This document shows positions 55,101-62,945 of a stretch of DNA of 64,000 bases, in pieces. Under the pieces are notes generated by a model. It did no database searches. It had not been told where the DNA came from and saw only the letters and a program-made list of their open reading frames with translations. Both the position numbers and the translations under genes were made by a program. This DNA comes from Paludibacteraceae bacterium (lineage in GTDB: Bacteria > Bacteroidota > Bacteroidia > Bacteroidales > Paludibacteraceae): contig JAFUVS010000014.1 in the NCBI GenBank assembly GCA_017471175.1, positions 166,408 through 230,407 on the forward strand, in the 5' to 3' direction. Numbering within the stretch: the first letter of the stretch is position 1; each line of letters opens with the position of its first letter.

Positions 55101-57055
55101 TTGCCTGAGAGTCCGTAGAACTTATAATCCGCTACTTGCAATGCATGTGAAACGGTAGGTGCGGGAACGGTTAGTTGCCAGTGAGCAATAACATTCGCCT
55201 CATCGAACTCTTTGGTGGTGAGCAGATATAACTCATATTCCCCACCGAAGCGCGGAGTCATACCCACACTTACCCAAGCCGACTGGCCCGCCTCAATAAA
55301 GACAGACTGCGTATTTCCGCGGTGTTCGTAACCGTTATATGCAAACGAGTGTAAATAAAGTGCGTCGTTATAGGTTGCCGTGCCGTTGTTTCTGACAAGC
55401 GCATTGATGCTATACAGAGAATCCACCTGAGCTGCAGGACCTATGTTGTATTCCAACACTTCAAGATTTACTGCATTTTCTCCGCAGGTGGCATTGCCGT
55501 CCTTGTCAATGGTAACCGTTACTAAAGCGCGGTTCTGATTGTAGTTAGGACTGATTATCCACTCGTCAGTACCGCTTACACGGCTTACAAAAGCCACCTG
55601 ATAAACGCCTTCTTCTGCGAGATTGATAGCAAAGCCGTGAGTCTTAATGGAGGTGTTGGTATAGGCGATGTTTTCTTTCTTATCGAGAATACGCTCTATC
55701 CCGCCATTGCCGTCAAGCAGTGCTATTCCGATGTCAAAAGTGGTAGAAACGGTAGTGTAGTTGCGCGAACGATAGAAAAGGCTGTCAGCGGTATTGCGTT
55801 GCAGTTCCATCATAAGTCTCGCCGGTACGGGTTCTATCGCCTCGGTGGTAATGCCTATGATAGCGCCCGACGAAAGGACATATCCCTCGCGCGTACTGCT
55901 TGCTCCCGCCTTGTCGTTATTGCGTGGATTAAGTACATCGAGCAGAAAATAGCCGTCGTACGAGCCACCCCATCCCCAGTTGACATGGTAGTAGCCGTCG
56001 GCATCGTATCCGTCCATTATATAGGCATGTCCGCCTGTTGTGGTCGAGCCGTGATATACAACAGGACGGTCGGATGCCAACTCGTTATAGATGAGTTCGT
56101 CCCACTCCTCGCTCGTAAAACTCTCTCTTTGCTGGTGTATGACACTCTGCGGATAACCGAAATAAGTCTTCAAGGCTGTTGCCACATAGTAGGTATAAGC
56201 CCCCGAACTGCTCGGCGTATATTGCATCTTCACCGACTTGCCTGCATACATCATCAGGTTGGCGATGGCTGTATCCTGCGCCGGAGAATGCGGGTGAAGC
56301 GTATCGTAATAATCGACGATATTCGCCCAGTCGATAAACAGATTGTTCGGCATAGCCGGCACGGTTATCTTCGTGCTCACACCTTCGTAAGTGCCGGTGT
56401 ATGTATATTTGGGAATGGCTTTTATGGTATGGTCGGGATAACGGTAATGCGACATCGCCATCGTCATAGCCGTAGCAACGCAACCTGTAATGCTCCTCAG
56501 CCCCGTCTGAAGATATTCAGGACAAGTCAAGTTGTATGGCTCACGCTGATACCATTGGGCTGTGATTATCGGCTCTATCGCCGCGTGGTCGGACTCTGAC
56601 GACAGACTCTTGCGGAGCGTTTGTGGTTGCCCGCCCGCATTGTCATATTGCTCTACGAGATTGTCAAAATCGTCTAACCACGCTTCCAATGCAGGTGGCA
56701 GCGACCCGTCGTCGCCACGCATTGACGGTTGGTTTTCAACCGAATAGCCAAGTATGGCAGGCAAACGGTCGTCAGCGGCGGCAATAACCGTCACTGCAAA
56801 ATTATCTTGTCCGCTTGTAGGCGCAGAGCCGTTGTCGGAACGAAAGATATAATATGCTTTCGGCTGTTGACTGACTTGCTTGTTGGAACCTATCTTCCGT
56901 CTTGCAACCTGTGCCTGCCTAAGCGCAGCTGAGCGGTTAAGGCTTTTTGATTGCATAAAAGTCTCTGCAGTTTGGCGTGCCTCGTCGATACTGATACGCT
57001 CAGCATACAGCAATGCCGGCAATACAGAAAACAAGAAAAGGAAAAGTTTTTTCAT
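52157..57055 (-). CDS. C10-family cysteine protease with duplicated beta-helix-like modules and a type IX sorting domain
   Basis: A large secreted protease of 1632 residues. Signal peptide 1-18 (ending LLYA), then an inhibitory propeptide (about 19-160), then the streptopain-like domain (about 165-400) with catalytic Cys192 in ITGCVATAMTMA and His343 in GGHAYIMDGY, plus NWGWGGSYDGYF. Residues about 400-760 look like Ig or CARDB-type beta domains. Two tandem modules follow (764-1151 and 1152-1541). The last 65 residues (RLYDVSGRLLQT, NGIYILQTGSFADKIVVK) are a type A C-terminal sorting domain for the type IX secretion system. Confidence 0.92.
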   Translation of the reverse strand: MKKLFLFLFSVLPALLYAERISIDEARQTAETFMQSKSLNRSAALRQAQVARRKIGSNKQVSQQPKAYYIFRSDNGSAPTSGQDNFAVTVIAAADDRLPAILGYSVENQPSMRGDDGSLPPALEAWLDDFDNLVEQYDNAGGQPQTLRKSLSSESDHAAIEPIITAQWYQREPYNLTCPEYLQTGLRSITGCVATAMTMAMSHYRYPDHTIKAIPKYTYTGTYEGVSTKITVPAMPNNLFIDWANIVDYYDTLHPHSPAQDTAIANLMMYAGKSVKMQYTPSSSGAYTYYVATALKTYFGYPQSVIHQQRESFTSEEWDELIYNELASDRPVVYHGSTTTGGHAYIMDGYDADGYYHVNWGWGGSYDGYFLLDVLNPRNNDKAGASSTREGYVLSSGAIIGITTEAIEPVPARLMMELQRNTADSLFYRSRNYTTVSTTFDIGIALLDGNGGIERILDKKENIAYTNTSIKTHGFAINLAEEGVYQVAFVSRVSGTDEWIISPNYNQNRALVTVTIDKDGNATCGENAVNLEVLEYNIGPAAQVDSLYSINALVRNNGTATYNDALYLHSFAYNGYEHRGNTQSVFIEAGQSAWVSVGMTPRFGGEYELYLLTTKEFDEANVIAHWQLTVPAPTVSHALQVADYKFYGLSGNEVEGNALAGNITIRNIGTQEMSYPVAVRLLQQESATGDMVFVATQAINEDSKIIEAGGTAVYDFDFDGLLTDSVYAIQVVYDSLTTVRPIDGGFYQMFPLCKIVEQYSTDDVAEVIVNGASTPFASLKEALDFAAKNQQAEVRLLKDITDLSQRIIYKSSVDNNVCTLDLNGHQISGTITSLLYIKSLAKAPCTFVLTDNSRSKSGKISVKADLNGALRAVYAYSGMFHLAGGTIEACNTLAYSVINSKVSAVGVYVCPQMQFGMTGGSIVCQAERYAYGVVSYGQSQLTGGTLTVQGATAGSAFGLYVLSGSTNAGGALAVNVSGDTNIYAIRVGGGTPNKTTGTTYNGEITVEGGTFNVAARKNAIGVCVFGSSAQMSDFGTLASAGKAVIKGGVFNIDATEKASYGVYVKKPLCEEAVPSAQILGGKFMITGKSTLKAVNNAANGEALLIEGGLFNVSGYLANYTAPAKDCSYYVKALSKKSEEYIQGYKYMIDHAVATVNNAGEDKYICFSSLQDAFNYAPKFDKPVVRLLADITGIDRKLIVTTDGIDCTLDLNGHLLEGSADSLLYVRSRDKENEGSFTLTDESQSGKGIIRTRAARNKMLKAIYQTAGELHVSNCTVEAENTMLYSSAATGVAATAVYVGLQKHLYLTDATLNAVSTRSAYGAVVYGDTYIENSNVNATETLAGAAYGLYVLSGHTEVTGSTVITVNGTINVHGIRVGGGTPSNTKGAVYNGEVVFNSGTVNVTASTNNAIGVCVFGKSCNTELYGLIADAGTAVINGGTFNVSTQGKAAVGVYVGKALTETVAPKATINAGYFKLSSNGSAPKAVNTAAEQDKLLVQGGVFSHNGYLSHYTAPKKDCDYHVVALSNADELYGQGYRYAVRKQTADTEPRQQVMQQHNTMSGTPDEAQNTTVLTAAGEIIVSGLEDGTVIRLYDVSGRLLQTTTANGYETHITVSNGIYILQTGSFADKIVVK
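52433..53602 (-). repeat. Second 390-residue module of the C10 protease
   Basis: Residues 1152-1541. It aligns end to end with the preceding module: SLQDAFNYA, CTLDLNGH, SLLYVRS, AAYGLYVLSG, IRVGGGTP, NAIGVCVFG, AVINGGTFNV and YTAPKKDCDY each have a counterpart at nearly the same position. Many short xxGGTF-type turns suggest a right-handed beta-helix. Confidence 0.85.
53603..54766 (-). repeat. First 388-residue module of the C10 protease
   Basis: Residues 764-1151. The same motif order as the following module: SLKEALDFA, CTLDLNGH, SLLYIKS, SAFGLYVLSG, IRVGGGTP, NAIGVCVFG, AVIKGGVFNI and YTAPAKDCSY. The two copies have clearly diverged at the DNA level, so the duplication is not recent. Confidence 0.85.
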
Positions 57056-57089
57056 AACTTATCGGATTGATTGTTTAGAGTTTTGTTTG

Positions 57090-57097
57090 CAAAGATA
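57090..57097 (-). promoter_or_regulatory. -7 promoter element for the C10 protease gene
   Basis: Minus-strand TATCTTTG fits TAnnTTTG, with a predicted start of transcription near 57083, 28 nt before the ATG. No TTG sits at the -33 position. The 20 bp 57088-57107 are identical to 49693-49712 at the flavoprotein promoter. The remaining gap up to 57222 shows no gene. Confidence 0.65.
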
Positions 57098-57222
57098 CAA
57101 TATTTTTTTGAAATAATGAGAATGTTTTTTTAATTACGCAGTGTATGATAATGCACTTTCAAAAAATCATGCGCCTAATCTTGGGAAACAAATTTAAATT
57201 CTTAGTGCCTTTATAGAGACAT

Positions 57223-57981
57223 TCAGCCTTTTTGGATTCTGTTTATGCACCATGCGAAGGCTCGGGCAAGGCGTAGGTGCGGAGTGACGAAGTGTCCGCC
57301 CAGCTCCCAGACGAGGGTGCAGTGGTCGGCGCCTAATGTGTGTTGCAGATGTTCGTATTCCCAACGGATGTTATCGCCCACCTGCGCCATGATTTTGTTC
57401 CTTGCCCTCTCCTCACGGTCGCCAAGACTTAGATAGACATCGTGTGCAAAAACCTGATGTGCCTCAGAGAAGCCTTTCCATGCTGTGATCCATAGCGAGG
57501 GCGAAGCAGCAGCCACGGCATCGAAACACTCGGTTTCCGATGCAGCCCAACGCGCGAACAGACCTGCCAACGAGTAGCCGCCGATAATAACAGGCAGGGC
57601 TCTGTTTGCGCCCTCCTCAGCAGGTTTGTTTGCGCCCTCCTCTGCCGGAATACGGTCTGCCCTCTCCCATCTTGAGCGGAGAAATGGCAGCAACTGTTCG
57701 GTGATATAGTCCAAAGTCTCGAAAGCGTACTCCCCCACCCCTTCGCGCGGCGAGATGTTAGGGTCATACCACGGAGTGAGCTCCTTCTCCCAATCTTTTA
57801 TCGGCACTCCCACAAAGACAAACGGCATATTAACAGCCTCGCGGATAGCCTCTATCTCGGCGTCCAGAGTATCGTTCTCGTGCTCTCCCACCGGCTGGAC
57901 AAGCAACACGCGCGGCTGCTCGTCAGCATAAACGATACACTTCTTGTCTGATATTTCTATGTATGTCTTCATAATAAACAC
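57223..57981 (-). CDS. Alpha/beta-hydrolase fold esterase-like protein
   Basis: A 252-residue cytoplasmic protein with the nucleophile elbow GGYSLAG (Ser137) and a C-terminal GGHF that probably holds the catalytic His. The layout (VVGVPIKDWEKELTPWYDP region, then FDAVAAASPSLW) resembles esterases of the D/enterochelin-esterase type. An 8-residue tandem repeat, PAEEGANK/PAEEGANR (112-127), is encoded by a 24-bp DNA duplication. The substrate is unknown. The symporter gene lies 12 bp upstream. Confidence 0.75.
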   Translation of the reverse strand: MFIMKTYIEISDKKCIVYADEQPRVLLVQPVGEHENDTLDAEIEAIREAVNMPFVFVGVPIKDWEKELTPWYDPNISPREGVGEYAFETLDYITEQLLPFLRSRWERADRIPAEEGANKPAEEGANRALPVIIGGYSLAGLFARWAASETECFDAVAAASPSLWITAWKGFSEAHQVFAHDVYLSLGDREERARNKIMAQVGDNIRWEYEHLQHTLGADHCTLVWELGGHFVTPHLRLARAFAWCINRIQKG

Positions 57982-57993
57982 ATGATATAGTTT

Positions 57994-58932
57994 TCAGTTC
58001 TCTTCAGGCTTGTCTTTCTTTGTATACAGCCACGCGACTATTGCGCCGCTGATATTGTGCCACACGCTGAAGATGGCACCCGGAACGGTAGCCATCGAAT
58101 AGGCGGCAAAATGCATCACTGCTAACGAGGTTGCCAAACCGGAGTTCTGCATGCCCACCTCAATGGAGATTGCGCGTTTCTTCGGTTCCGTCAGCCCTAA
58201 AAGCCTTCCGATAAAGTAGCCCAATATCAGCCCGAGGAGGTTGTGAAGCATAACCACGAGGATAATCAGAAGCCCGCCCGCCAAGAGTTTGGAGGCATTG
58301 GCAGAAATGACGATAGAGACCGTGAAGGCGATAGCCACCGACGAGAATGCAGGCAGATAATCTATGGCTTTCTCCGTGAACTTTGGCAACAGACTCTTGA
58401 TTATCAGACCCGAAACGATAGGTATTATGACCACCAACAGAATACTCAGCAGCATGCCTGCTACATCTACATCGATGCTCTTTCCAGCCAATGCCCACGT
58501 GAGCAAAGGTGTGAGCAGCGGTGCGAGCAAGGTGGAGACGCCTGTCATGCCGACCGACAAAGCCACATCGCCTTTCGCTAAATAGGTAATCACATTCGAT
58601 GCCGTTCCTCCGGGGCAACAGCCCACCAGTATCACACCAAGAACCAGAGCCTCATCTATTTGAAAGATTTTTGTCAGTCCCCATGCCAGCAACGGCATGA
58701 TGGTGAACTGTGCCAAGCAGCCGATGAGCATATCTTTCGGACGAGTGAAAACGATTTTGAAATCGTGCAGGTTGAGTGTCAGCCCCATACCGAACATTAT
58801 CACGCCCAACATATAGTTGATGGTCTTCATGGGTATGGGTTGCAGCACTTGGGGAAACGCCAATGATAGTAAGGCTCCTGCTAACACCAACAGAGCCATG
58901 TATTTCGATATGTAATGACAGAGTGTTTTCAT
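57994..58932 (-). CDS. Bile acid:sodium symporter (BASS) family transporter
   Basis: A 312-residue membrane protein with about nine to ten hydrophobic segments. It carries the BASS family signatures VGCCPGGTASNVITYLAKGDVALSVGMT in the crossing-helix region and EVGMQNSGLATSLAV near the C-terminus. Family members carry bile acids, pantoate or other organic anions with sodium; the substrate here is not known. It is co-directional with the esterase. Confidence 0.92.
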   Translation of the reverse strand: MKTLCHYISKYMALLVLAGALLSLAFPQVLQPIPMKTINYMLGVIMFGMGLTLNLHDFKIVFTRPKDMLIGCLAQFTIMPLLAWGLTKIFQIDEALVLGVILVGCCPGGTASNVITYLAKGDVALSVGMTGVSTLLAPLLTPLLTWALAGKSIDVDVAGMLLSILLVVIIPIVSGLIIKSLLPKFTEKAIDYLPAFSSVAIAFTVSIVISANASKLLAGGLLIILVVMLHNLLGLILGYFIGRLLGLTEPKKRAISIEVGMQNSGLATSLAVMHFAAYSMATVPGAIFSVWHNISGAIVAWLYTKKDKPEEN

Positions 58933-58955
58933 TTGGTGGTCTTCTTGGTGTATTC

Positions 58956-59300
58956 CTATTTTTTGTGGGGCATGGCTTGCAAGCCCGCCTCGGTCATCAA
59001 TCCTCTTTCTATCAGGCTATGGCAGCGTTGTACGTTCAGTTCCGTCCAATGACTGCCTTTGCGGCGAGGTGAGAGACGCTGAGCCAGCCGCCCGTCACCG
59101 ATACGTTTCAGCGTACTATCAATCCAGCCAAAGCATAGGGCTTCCTCCACCACCTCCGGATAAGGCAGGCAGTCGCCATCCGGCGGTCGTTTGCTGCGGA
59201 ACGCCGCCACCCAACATTCCTTTTCTGTAGCATGATTCGTCTGTAACCACGCGTGCAGTTGCTTGCGGTCGGAAAACGCTAACAGGTTGTTGATCTCCAT
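58956..59300 (-). CDS. YdeI/OmpD-associated-family protein, C-terminally short
   Basis: A 114-residue protein matching the N-terminal and central part of the YdeI family: VEEALCFGWIDSTLKRIGDGRLAQRLSPRRKGSHWTELN, then LIERGLMTEAGL. The family is usually about 190 residues, so the C-terminal third (a second domain) is missing. The next gene on the same strand, the symporter, starts 23 bp after the stop. It may be a short natural variant or a decayed gene. Confidence 0.75.
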   Translation of the reverse strand: MEINNLLAFSDRKQLHAWLQTNHATEKECWVAAFRSKRPPDGDCLPYPEVVEEALCFGWIDSTLKRIGDGRLAQRLSPRRKGSHWTELNVQRCHSLIERGLMTEAGLQAMPHKK

Positions 59301-59366
59301 ATATTCAGCATGTTTGAGTATTTTTATTATTTTGTCAAAGCGTCCATGGTATCGAACGACAGTTTG

Positions 59367-60266
59367 TTACCAAATTACGCATAGCAGGGTGCGCCAGAGG
59401 GTGCTATACCATTTGCGGCCGAACAACTGCTGGAAGTCGATAAAGACGATGATGTTGACAAGTAAACTGGGATAAGCGAACGGTCTGAAATTAATGTATG
59501 GCACAAACCATCCGCTTACTAACACCCACACCACATTGAGCATCTGTAACTGGGCAAGAATAAAAAGCCATGCTGTCAGGATCTCCGGAAAATTGTAGTT
59601 GGCTTTTTTTCCTTTGCCGTCATGAATAAACGGGCTTCCGATGCGCGGAGACTTGCGGAAAAGCAACCACGTTAGGAAGATGTTCATAATGGATTTGATG
59701 AGCAAACCTGCTGCCATGTGTTTGTCAAGCCATTCATCGTATGCATCCAGAAAATGCGCCACTTTATGCGAGACTTTGTTAATGACTTCAATATCTTCAG
59801 GGGATGTATCCTGTGTGTATTTCATTTCCGCTAACTTCTGACTCATGAATTCCTCAAACGAAACTTCCGATTTTATTTCCGCAGGCACAATATAAAGGGC
59901 GATACCTAACAACAAGGTAGTGCCGATGAGCAACTGGAAAGGACGCAGGAATTTCCTACGCTTGCCATTGAGAAAATCTGCGATGACATAACCTTGCCTC
60001 CAGACAAGATGCCATAGCGTGCGCCAGTACTCTTTCTCTCCGAAATCGGCAAGCAGAATACGGACGACAGACAGCATTGTTATTCGCTCAGGCTGCCGTG
60101 TCTCTTCCTGCTCTTCGGATGCGTCCGCATCGTAATACTTCTGCTTGCGGTGCAGTTCCTCGTATTGGTCGTGGGTATAGGTACGCGCCTGCTGCGCCTT
60201 TTGGCGTACACGCTGCCACCATTGGGCGATCTTGGAGGGCTTTTTGTTTGGGTTTCTTTGCATCAT
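59367..60266 (-). CDS. DUF3667 family membrane protein
   Basis: A 299-residue protein. A basic N-terminal region (about 1-60) is followed by the DUF3667 signature around TLWHLVWRQGYVIADFLNGKRRKFLRPFQLLI, then about five hydrophobic segments spread over about 110-295. The function of the family, common in Bacteroidetes, is unknown. The start overlaps the MmcQ/YjbR gene upstream by 4 bp. Confidence 0.75.
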   Translation of the reverse strand: MMQRNPNKKPSKIAQWWQRVRQKAQQARTYTHDQYEELHRKQKYYDADASEEQEETRQPERITMLSVVRILLADFGEKEYWRTLWHLVWRQGYVIADFLNGKRRKFLRPFQLLIGTTLLLGIALYIVPAEIKSEVSFEEFMSQKLAEMKYTQDTSPEDIEVINKVSHKVAHFLDAYDEWLDKHMAAGLLIKSIMNIFLTWLLFRKSPRIGSPFIHDGKGKKANYNFPEILTAWLFILAQLQMLNVVWVLVSGWFVPYINFRPFAYPSLLVNIIVFIDFQQLFGRKWYSTLWRTLLCVIW

Positions 60267-60622
60267 CTATTGATTTGTTTTTTCTTTGAGTATTTGGCTT
60301 TGACAATCTCGTAGGAGTTGCGGGTGAGGTCTTTTAGTAGTTTGTCCTCGGCGGCGTTGGCGTCCACGCCGATCCAGTATTTGGACGGCAGGTTGAACGG
60401 CTTGCCGATGCAGTCGTACTCGGCTTTCAACTCGTCTATCCGCTCGGGCTGGCATTTAAGCGTCACAACGGAGTAATCGGCGCAGTCGAAGAAGGCGAAC
60501 ATGTGTCCGCAGACATAAAACACCAGCACGTTCTCGCCGCTCTTGAACATGGTGAACGGCAGTTTCTCCTCTACATCGCTGCCCAGCGACAGGCAGTATT
60601 CCCTATAGTCTTCGATGTTCAT
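60263..60622 (-). CDS. MmcQ/YjbR family protein
   Basis: A 119-residue protein with the family's pattern: IEDYREYCLSLGSDVEEKLPF at the N-terminus, VLKCQPE-type strand (VVTLKCQPERIDELKAEY) and the C-terminal PSKYWIGVDANAAEDKLLKDLTRNSYEIVKAK. The fold is double-wing-like and may bind DNA; the role is unknown. It overlaps the DUF3667 gene by 4 bp. Confidence 0.88.
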   Translation of the reverse strand: MNIEDYREYCLSLGSDVEEKLPFTMFKSGENVLVFYVCGHMFAFFDCADYSVVTLKCQPERIDELKAEYDCIGKPFNLPSKYWIGVDANAAEDKLLKDLTRNSYEIVKAKYSKKKQINR

Positions 60623-60637
60623 GGTTAACCGTTATGG

Positions 60638-60731
60638 CATTCCGTATTTATTTCAGTATCTCTGTAATCTTTTCTTCAAATCGCGGGAGCCACCAGAGTT
60701 TGTATCCGGCACGTGTTGGATGGATGCCATC
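60638..60731. repeat. 94-bp direct repeat, copy A
   Basis: Matches 63246-63339 at all but four positions (60643, 60684, 60717, 60729). In copy B the sequence is the 3' end of the SGNH hydrolase gene and its stop. Here it is fused to unrelated sequence, so this is the displaced copy. The copies flank 2.5 kb with four genes. Confidence 0.9.
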
Positions 60732-60892
60732 GGAACGGGGTTGTTGAGGTCGATGACACGTTTGGCTTCGAGGTTCTCGGGACCTTGAGGGGTGTGAGTA
60801 CCCATATAGACCGTAGGATGGTTCATCACGAACTCCGCCATCGGCGACCGACAGATATTGCCATGACATATAAAGAGAATCTTTTGCATCAC
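60653..60892 (-). pseudogene. Chimeric remnant: low-molecular-weight protein tyrosine phosphatase start joined to an SGNH hydrolase 3' end
   Basis: The ATG at 60892 starts MMQKILFICHGNICRSPMAEFV, a textbook low-molecular-weight phosphatase N-terminus with the CX5RS loop (CHGNICRS). Homology stops after about 22 residues. A stretch of about 30 residues I cannot assign follows (PTVYMGTHTPQGPENLEAKR), and from 60731 the DNA is the SGNH 3' end in a different frame. The remaining 120 or so residues of the phosphatase are absent. It is almost certainly non-functional. Confidence 0.8.
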
Positions 60893-61027
60893 TTTTTACT
60901 ATCATTTGTTCCCTATCGCGCGTAATAGGCAATCTCTCTACACTTGTTGTTTGCCATTAGAGAAAACTTTATCGGTTGTGGGAGTACACCCACGCTGATG
61001 GTTTAAAAGTCTTTATGTTGTATGTTG

Positions 61028-61645
61028 TTATGTTTTACGACATTCCGTATAAGCCAACGGAAAAGAGGCGGGTAGCAGGACATGGTGTGCAATGGTCAGC
61101 CCATGTGACTGCAAATAATCATGGTACGCAGCCTCTGTCCAATGTGCATATTCACGGAAACCTGTCAGAGCCATCAGTCGCGCTTTCAGCCGCTGCCGCA
61201 AGGTATTCTCTCCATGTATGTATGTCGGTGCAATCAACATGCCGTCAGGACGCAACACACGTTTTATTTCGCTAATGGCAGCATCGGGGTCTGGCATGAT
61301 ATGCAAGGCGTTGGCGATAAGCACAACATCAAACTGCCCATCCTCATAAGGCAGACATGTTGCATCAGCCTGCTCAAAACGCAGATTGACACCTTTGGCT
61401 CTCAATCGGTTGAATTGCTTGTCGTTATTGGCTACACGCAGCATCTCTTCTGCATAATCTGTCGCCAAATAGGAATGTGCGGCTTCTGCTGTATGAAAGG
61501 CAATAATACCTGTTCCGGTTGCCAGTTCCAGCACCTCTTTGCCTTGTATGGCAGTGCGTATGTGTGCATACATCTGCTCGTAAGCCTCACGCTCTTCGAG
61601 ACGGGTGAAATTATAAATATGCGCTACTTTATTCCAGTAATTCAT
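61028..61645 (-). CDS. Class I SAM-dependent methyltransferase
   Basis: A 205-residue methyltransferase with motif I VLELATGTGIIAF, an acidic ATDYAEEML after strand 2, QADATCLPYEDGQFDVVLIANALHIMPDP (motifs II-III of the UbiE type) and RVLRPDGMLIAPTY. The substrate is unknown. It is preceded by the ABM gene with a 67-bp gap. The 135 bp downstream, up to the phosphatase fragment, contains no gene. Confidence 0.9.
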   Translation of the reverse strand: MNYWNKVAHIYNFTRLEEREAYEQMYAHIRTAIQGKEVLELATGTGIIAFHTAEAAHSYLATDYAEEMLRVANNDKQFNRLRAKGVNLRFEQADATCLPYEDGQFDVVLIANALHIMPDPDAAISEIKRVLRPDGMLIAPTYIHGENTLRQRLKARLMALTGFREYAHWTEAAYHDYLQSHGLTIAHHVLLPASFPLAYTECRKT

Positions 61646-61712
61646 CTTGCAAGTATAACTAAAACTTACTCCTACTACTTCGGATTTGTGCTATGGATTC
61701 CGCGTATGATTA

Positions 61713-61991
61713 TCAGAACTCTAAGCGTTCCAATTTCAATTGACCGCAAGCCTGCATTTCTTCGACGTGTTTCTTGAACTCCGGTGTAGCGGAGTGCAGG
61801 TCGAGCGAAGCTTGGTCCTTCCAAGTTTCGCAAATCATAAACACATCTGAGCGAGTCGCACTCTGGAACACATCATAAGCGATGCACCCGGCATGATTGC
61901 GGGACTTCTCGGTCAGCGCTACTGCAGCACGCAGAGCGTCCTTGTACTTTGCCGCGTCTGCGGCCTGAAAAAAGCAATTTAAGCGTATCAT
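61713..61991 (-). CDS. Antibiotic biosynthesis monooxygenase (ABM/YgiN) family protein
   Basis: A 92-residue ferredoxin-like-fold protein: NHAGCIAYDVFQSATRSDVFMICETWKDQASLDLHSATPEFKKHVEEM is the conserved core. Members oxidise quinones or degrade haem; the function here is open. It lies 18 bp downstream of the DUF1848 gene, so they are likely co-transcribed. Confidence 0.88.
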   Translation of the reverse strand: MIRLNCFFQAADAAKYKDALRAAVALTEKSRNHAGCIAYDVFQSATRSDVFMICETWKDQASLDLHSATPEFKKHVEEMQACGQLKLERLEF

Positions 61992-62009
61992 ATTAGTTGG
62001 TATTTAGTT

Positions 62010-62942
62010 TCAAAATAATGTCGGTTCGTTTTTGATGAGCATGGAGGTTTGGACGGAGGGTTTGATGGTGTCTGTCGGTTGCACATGCCCTAACAGTAAC
62101 GGTGAATTGGGGTCATGCAGACGGTAGTTCTCCAAAGCCTTCGCGTGGTCTTTATTGGCATAACAATACCGGCAGCCGTTCGGACAGGAGTTGTAATCGC
62201 CTAATCCCCGGCTCTCCATGCACGCACAGCCAAGGCGATTGCCTTTGTGGGGCTGCCGCTTGAAATCGATGCCCAAGGCCTCCGAGAAAATCTCCGTCGT
62301 CATACATCCGCTGCGGTGGATACCGAACACCTCATAGTCCTCACGCGTGGCACATGTCTGCAAGTACAAGCCATGTTTCTTGGCAATGGAACCTAATCCT
62401 TGCGCTAACGTGCGCTTCTGTTCGTCGGTCAGCGGACGCAGTTCCGGCATGTTCACCTCCAGTTTCTTGTACATCTCCACGAAACTGAAGATACACCGGC
62501 TGACATATGGTGCAAGCTCGCGTGCCATGTAATCAAAAGTCTCGAAATGGCGTTCGATAGTATAGGTGTCGGTCAGCAAAACAGGGTCGTACCGCCAAGC
62601 CATCTTCTCTTTGCCGACCTGTGCAGCCAGGCGTTTGCAGGTATCTATGCTCTGCTCGATAGACGGCACACGTGGCTCTATGTCTGTTCCGTAAGCCGTG
62701 ATGGTATAGTGGTAATAGCAATTGAAGCGGTCGCTTATCTCATGCAGGCGGTCGAGTATCGGCGCATAGTCCTTGGAGCAGAAGACCACCACATCAATGG
62801 TTTCCGGCGTGAGTTCGATGCGGTTGATGAGGTTCGGGAACAGCGGATTGCGCGAGAGCACATAGCCTTCGCGAAAACGATTGAGCAGCCACTCGGAATA
62901 GTACTGCACAGTATCTGTCCGTCCGCCGGTATTAAGTATCAT
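62010..62942 (-). CDS. DUF1848 family protein with a C-terminal cysteine cluster
   Basis: A 310-residue protein starting MILNTGGRTDTVQYYSEWLLNRF, the DUF1848 opening, with VVFCSKDYAP and YHYTITAYG in the barrel-like core. The end has a Cys cluster, CACMESRGLGDYNSCPNGCRYCYAN, that probably binds an iron-sulfur cluster as in radical-SAM-like proteins. The function is unknown. It follows the YoeB-like toxin gene by 3 bp. Confidence 0.88.
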   Translation of the reverse strand: MILNTGGRTDTVQYYSEWLLNRFREGYVLSRNPLFPNLINRIELTPETIDVVVFCSKDYAPILDRLHEISDRFNCYYHYTITAYGTDIEPRVPSIEQSIDTCKRLAAQVGKEKMAWRYDPVLLTDTYTIERHFETFDYMARELAPYVSRCIFSFVEMYKKLEVNMPELRPLTDEQKRTLAQGLGSIAKKHGLYLQTCATREDYEVFGIHRSGCMTTEIFSEALGIDFKRQPHKGNRLGCACMESRGLGDYNSCPNGCRYCYANKDHAKALENYRLHDPNSPLLLGHVQPTDTIKPSVQTSMLIKNEPTLF

Positions 62943-62945
62943 CGT

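Noticed and set aside
60648-60932. 94-residue open frame on the minus strand ending in the SGNH C-terminus.
   Set aside because: Only the last 28 codons are SGNH-like; the rest is the out-of-frame translation of the phosphatase fragment.
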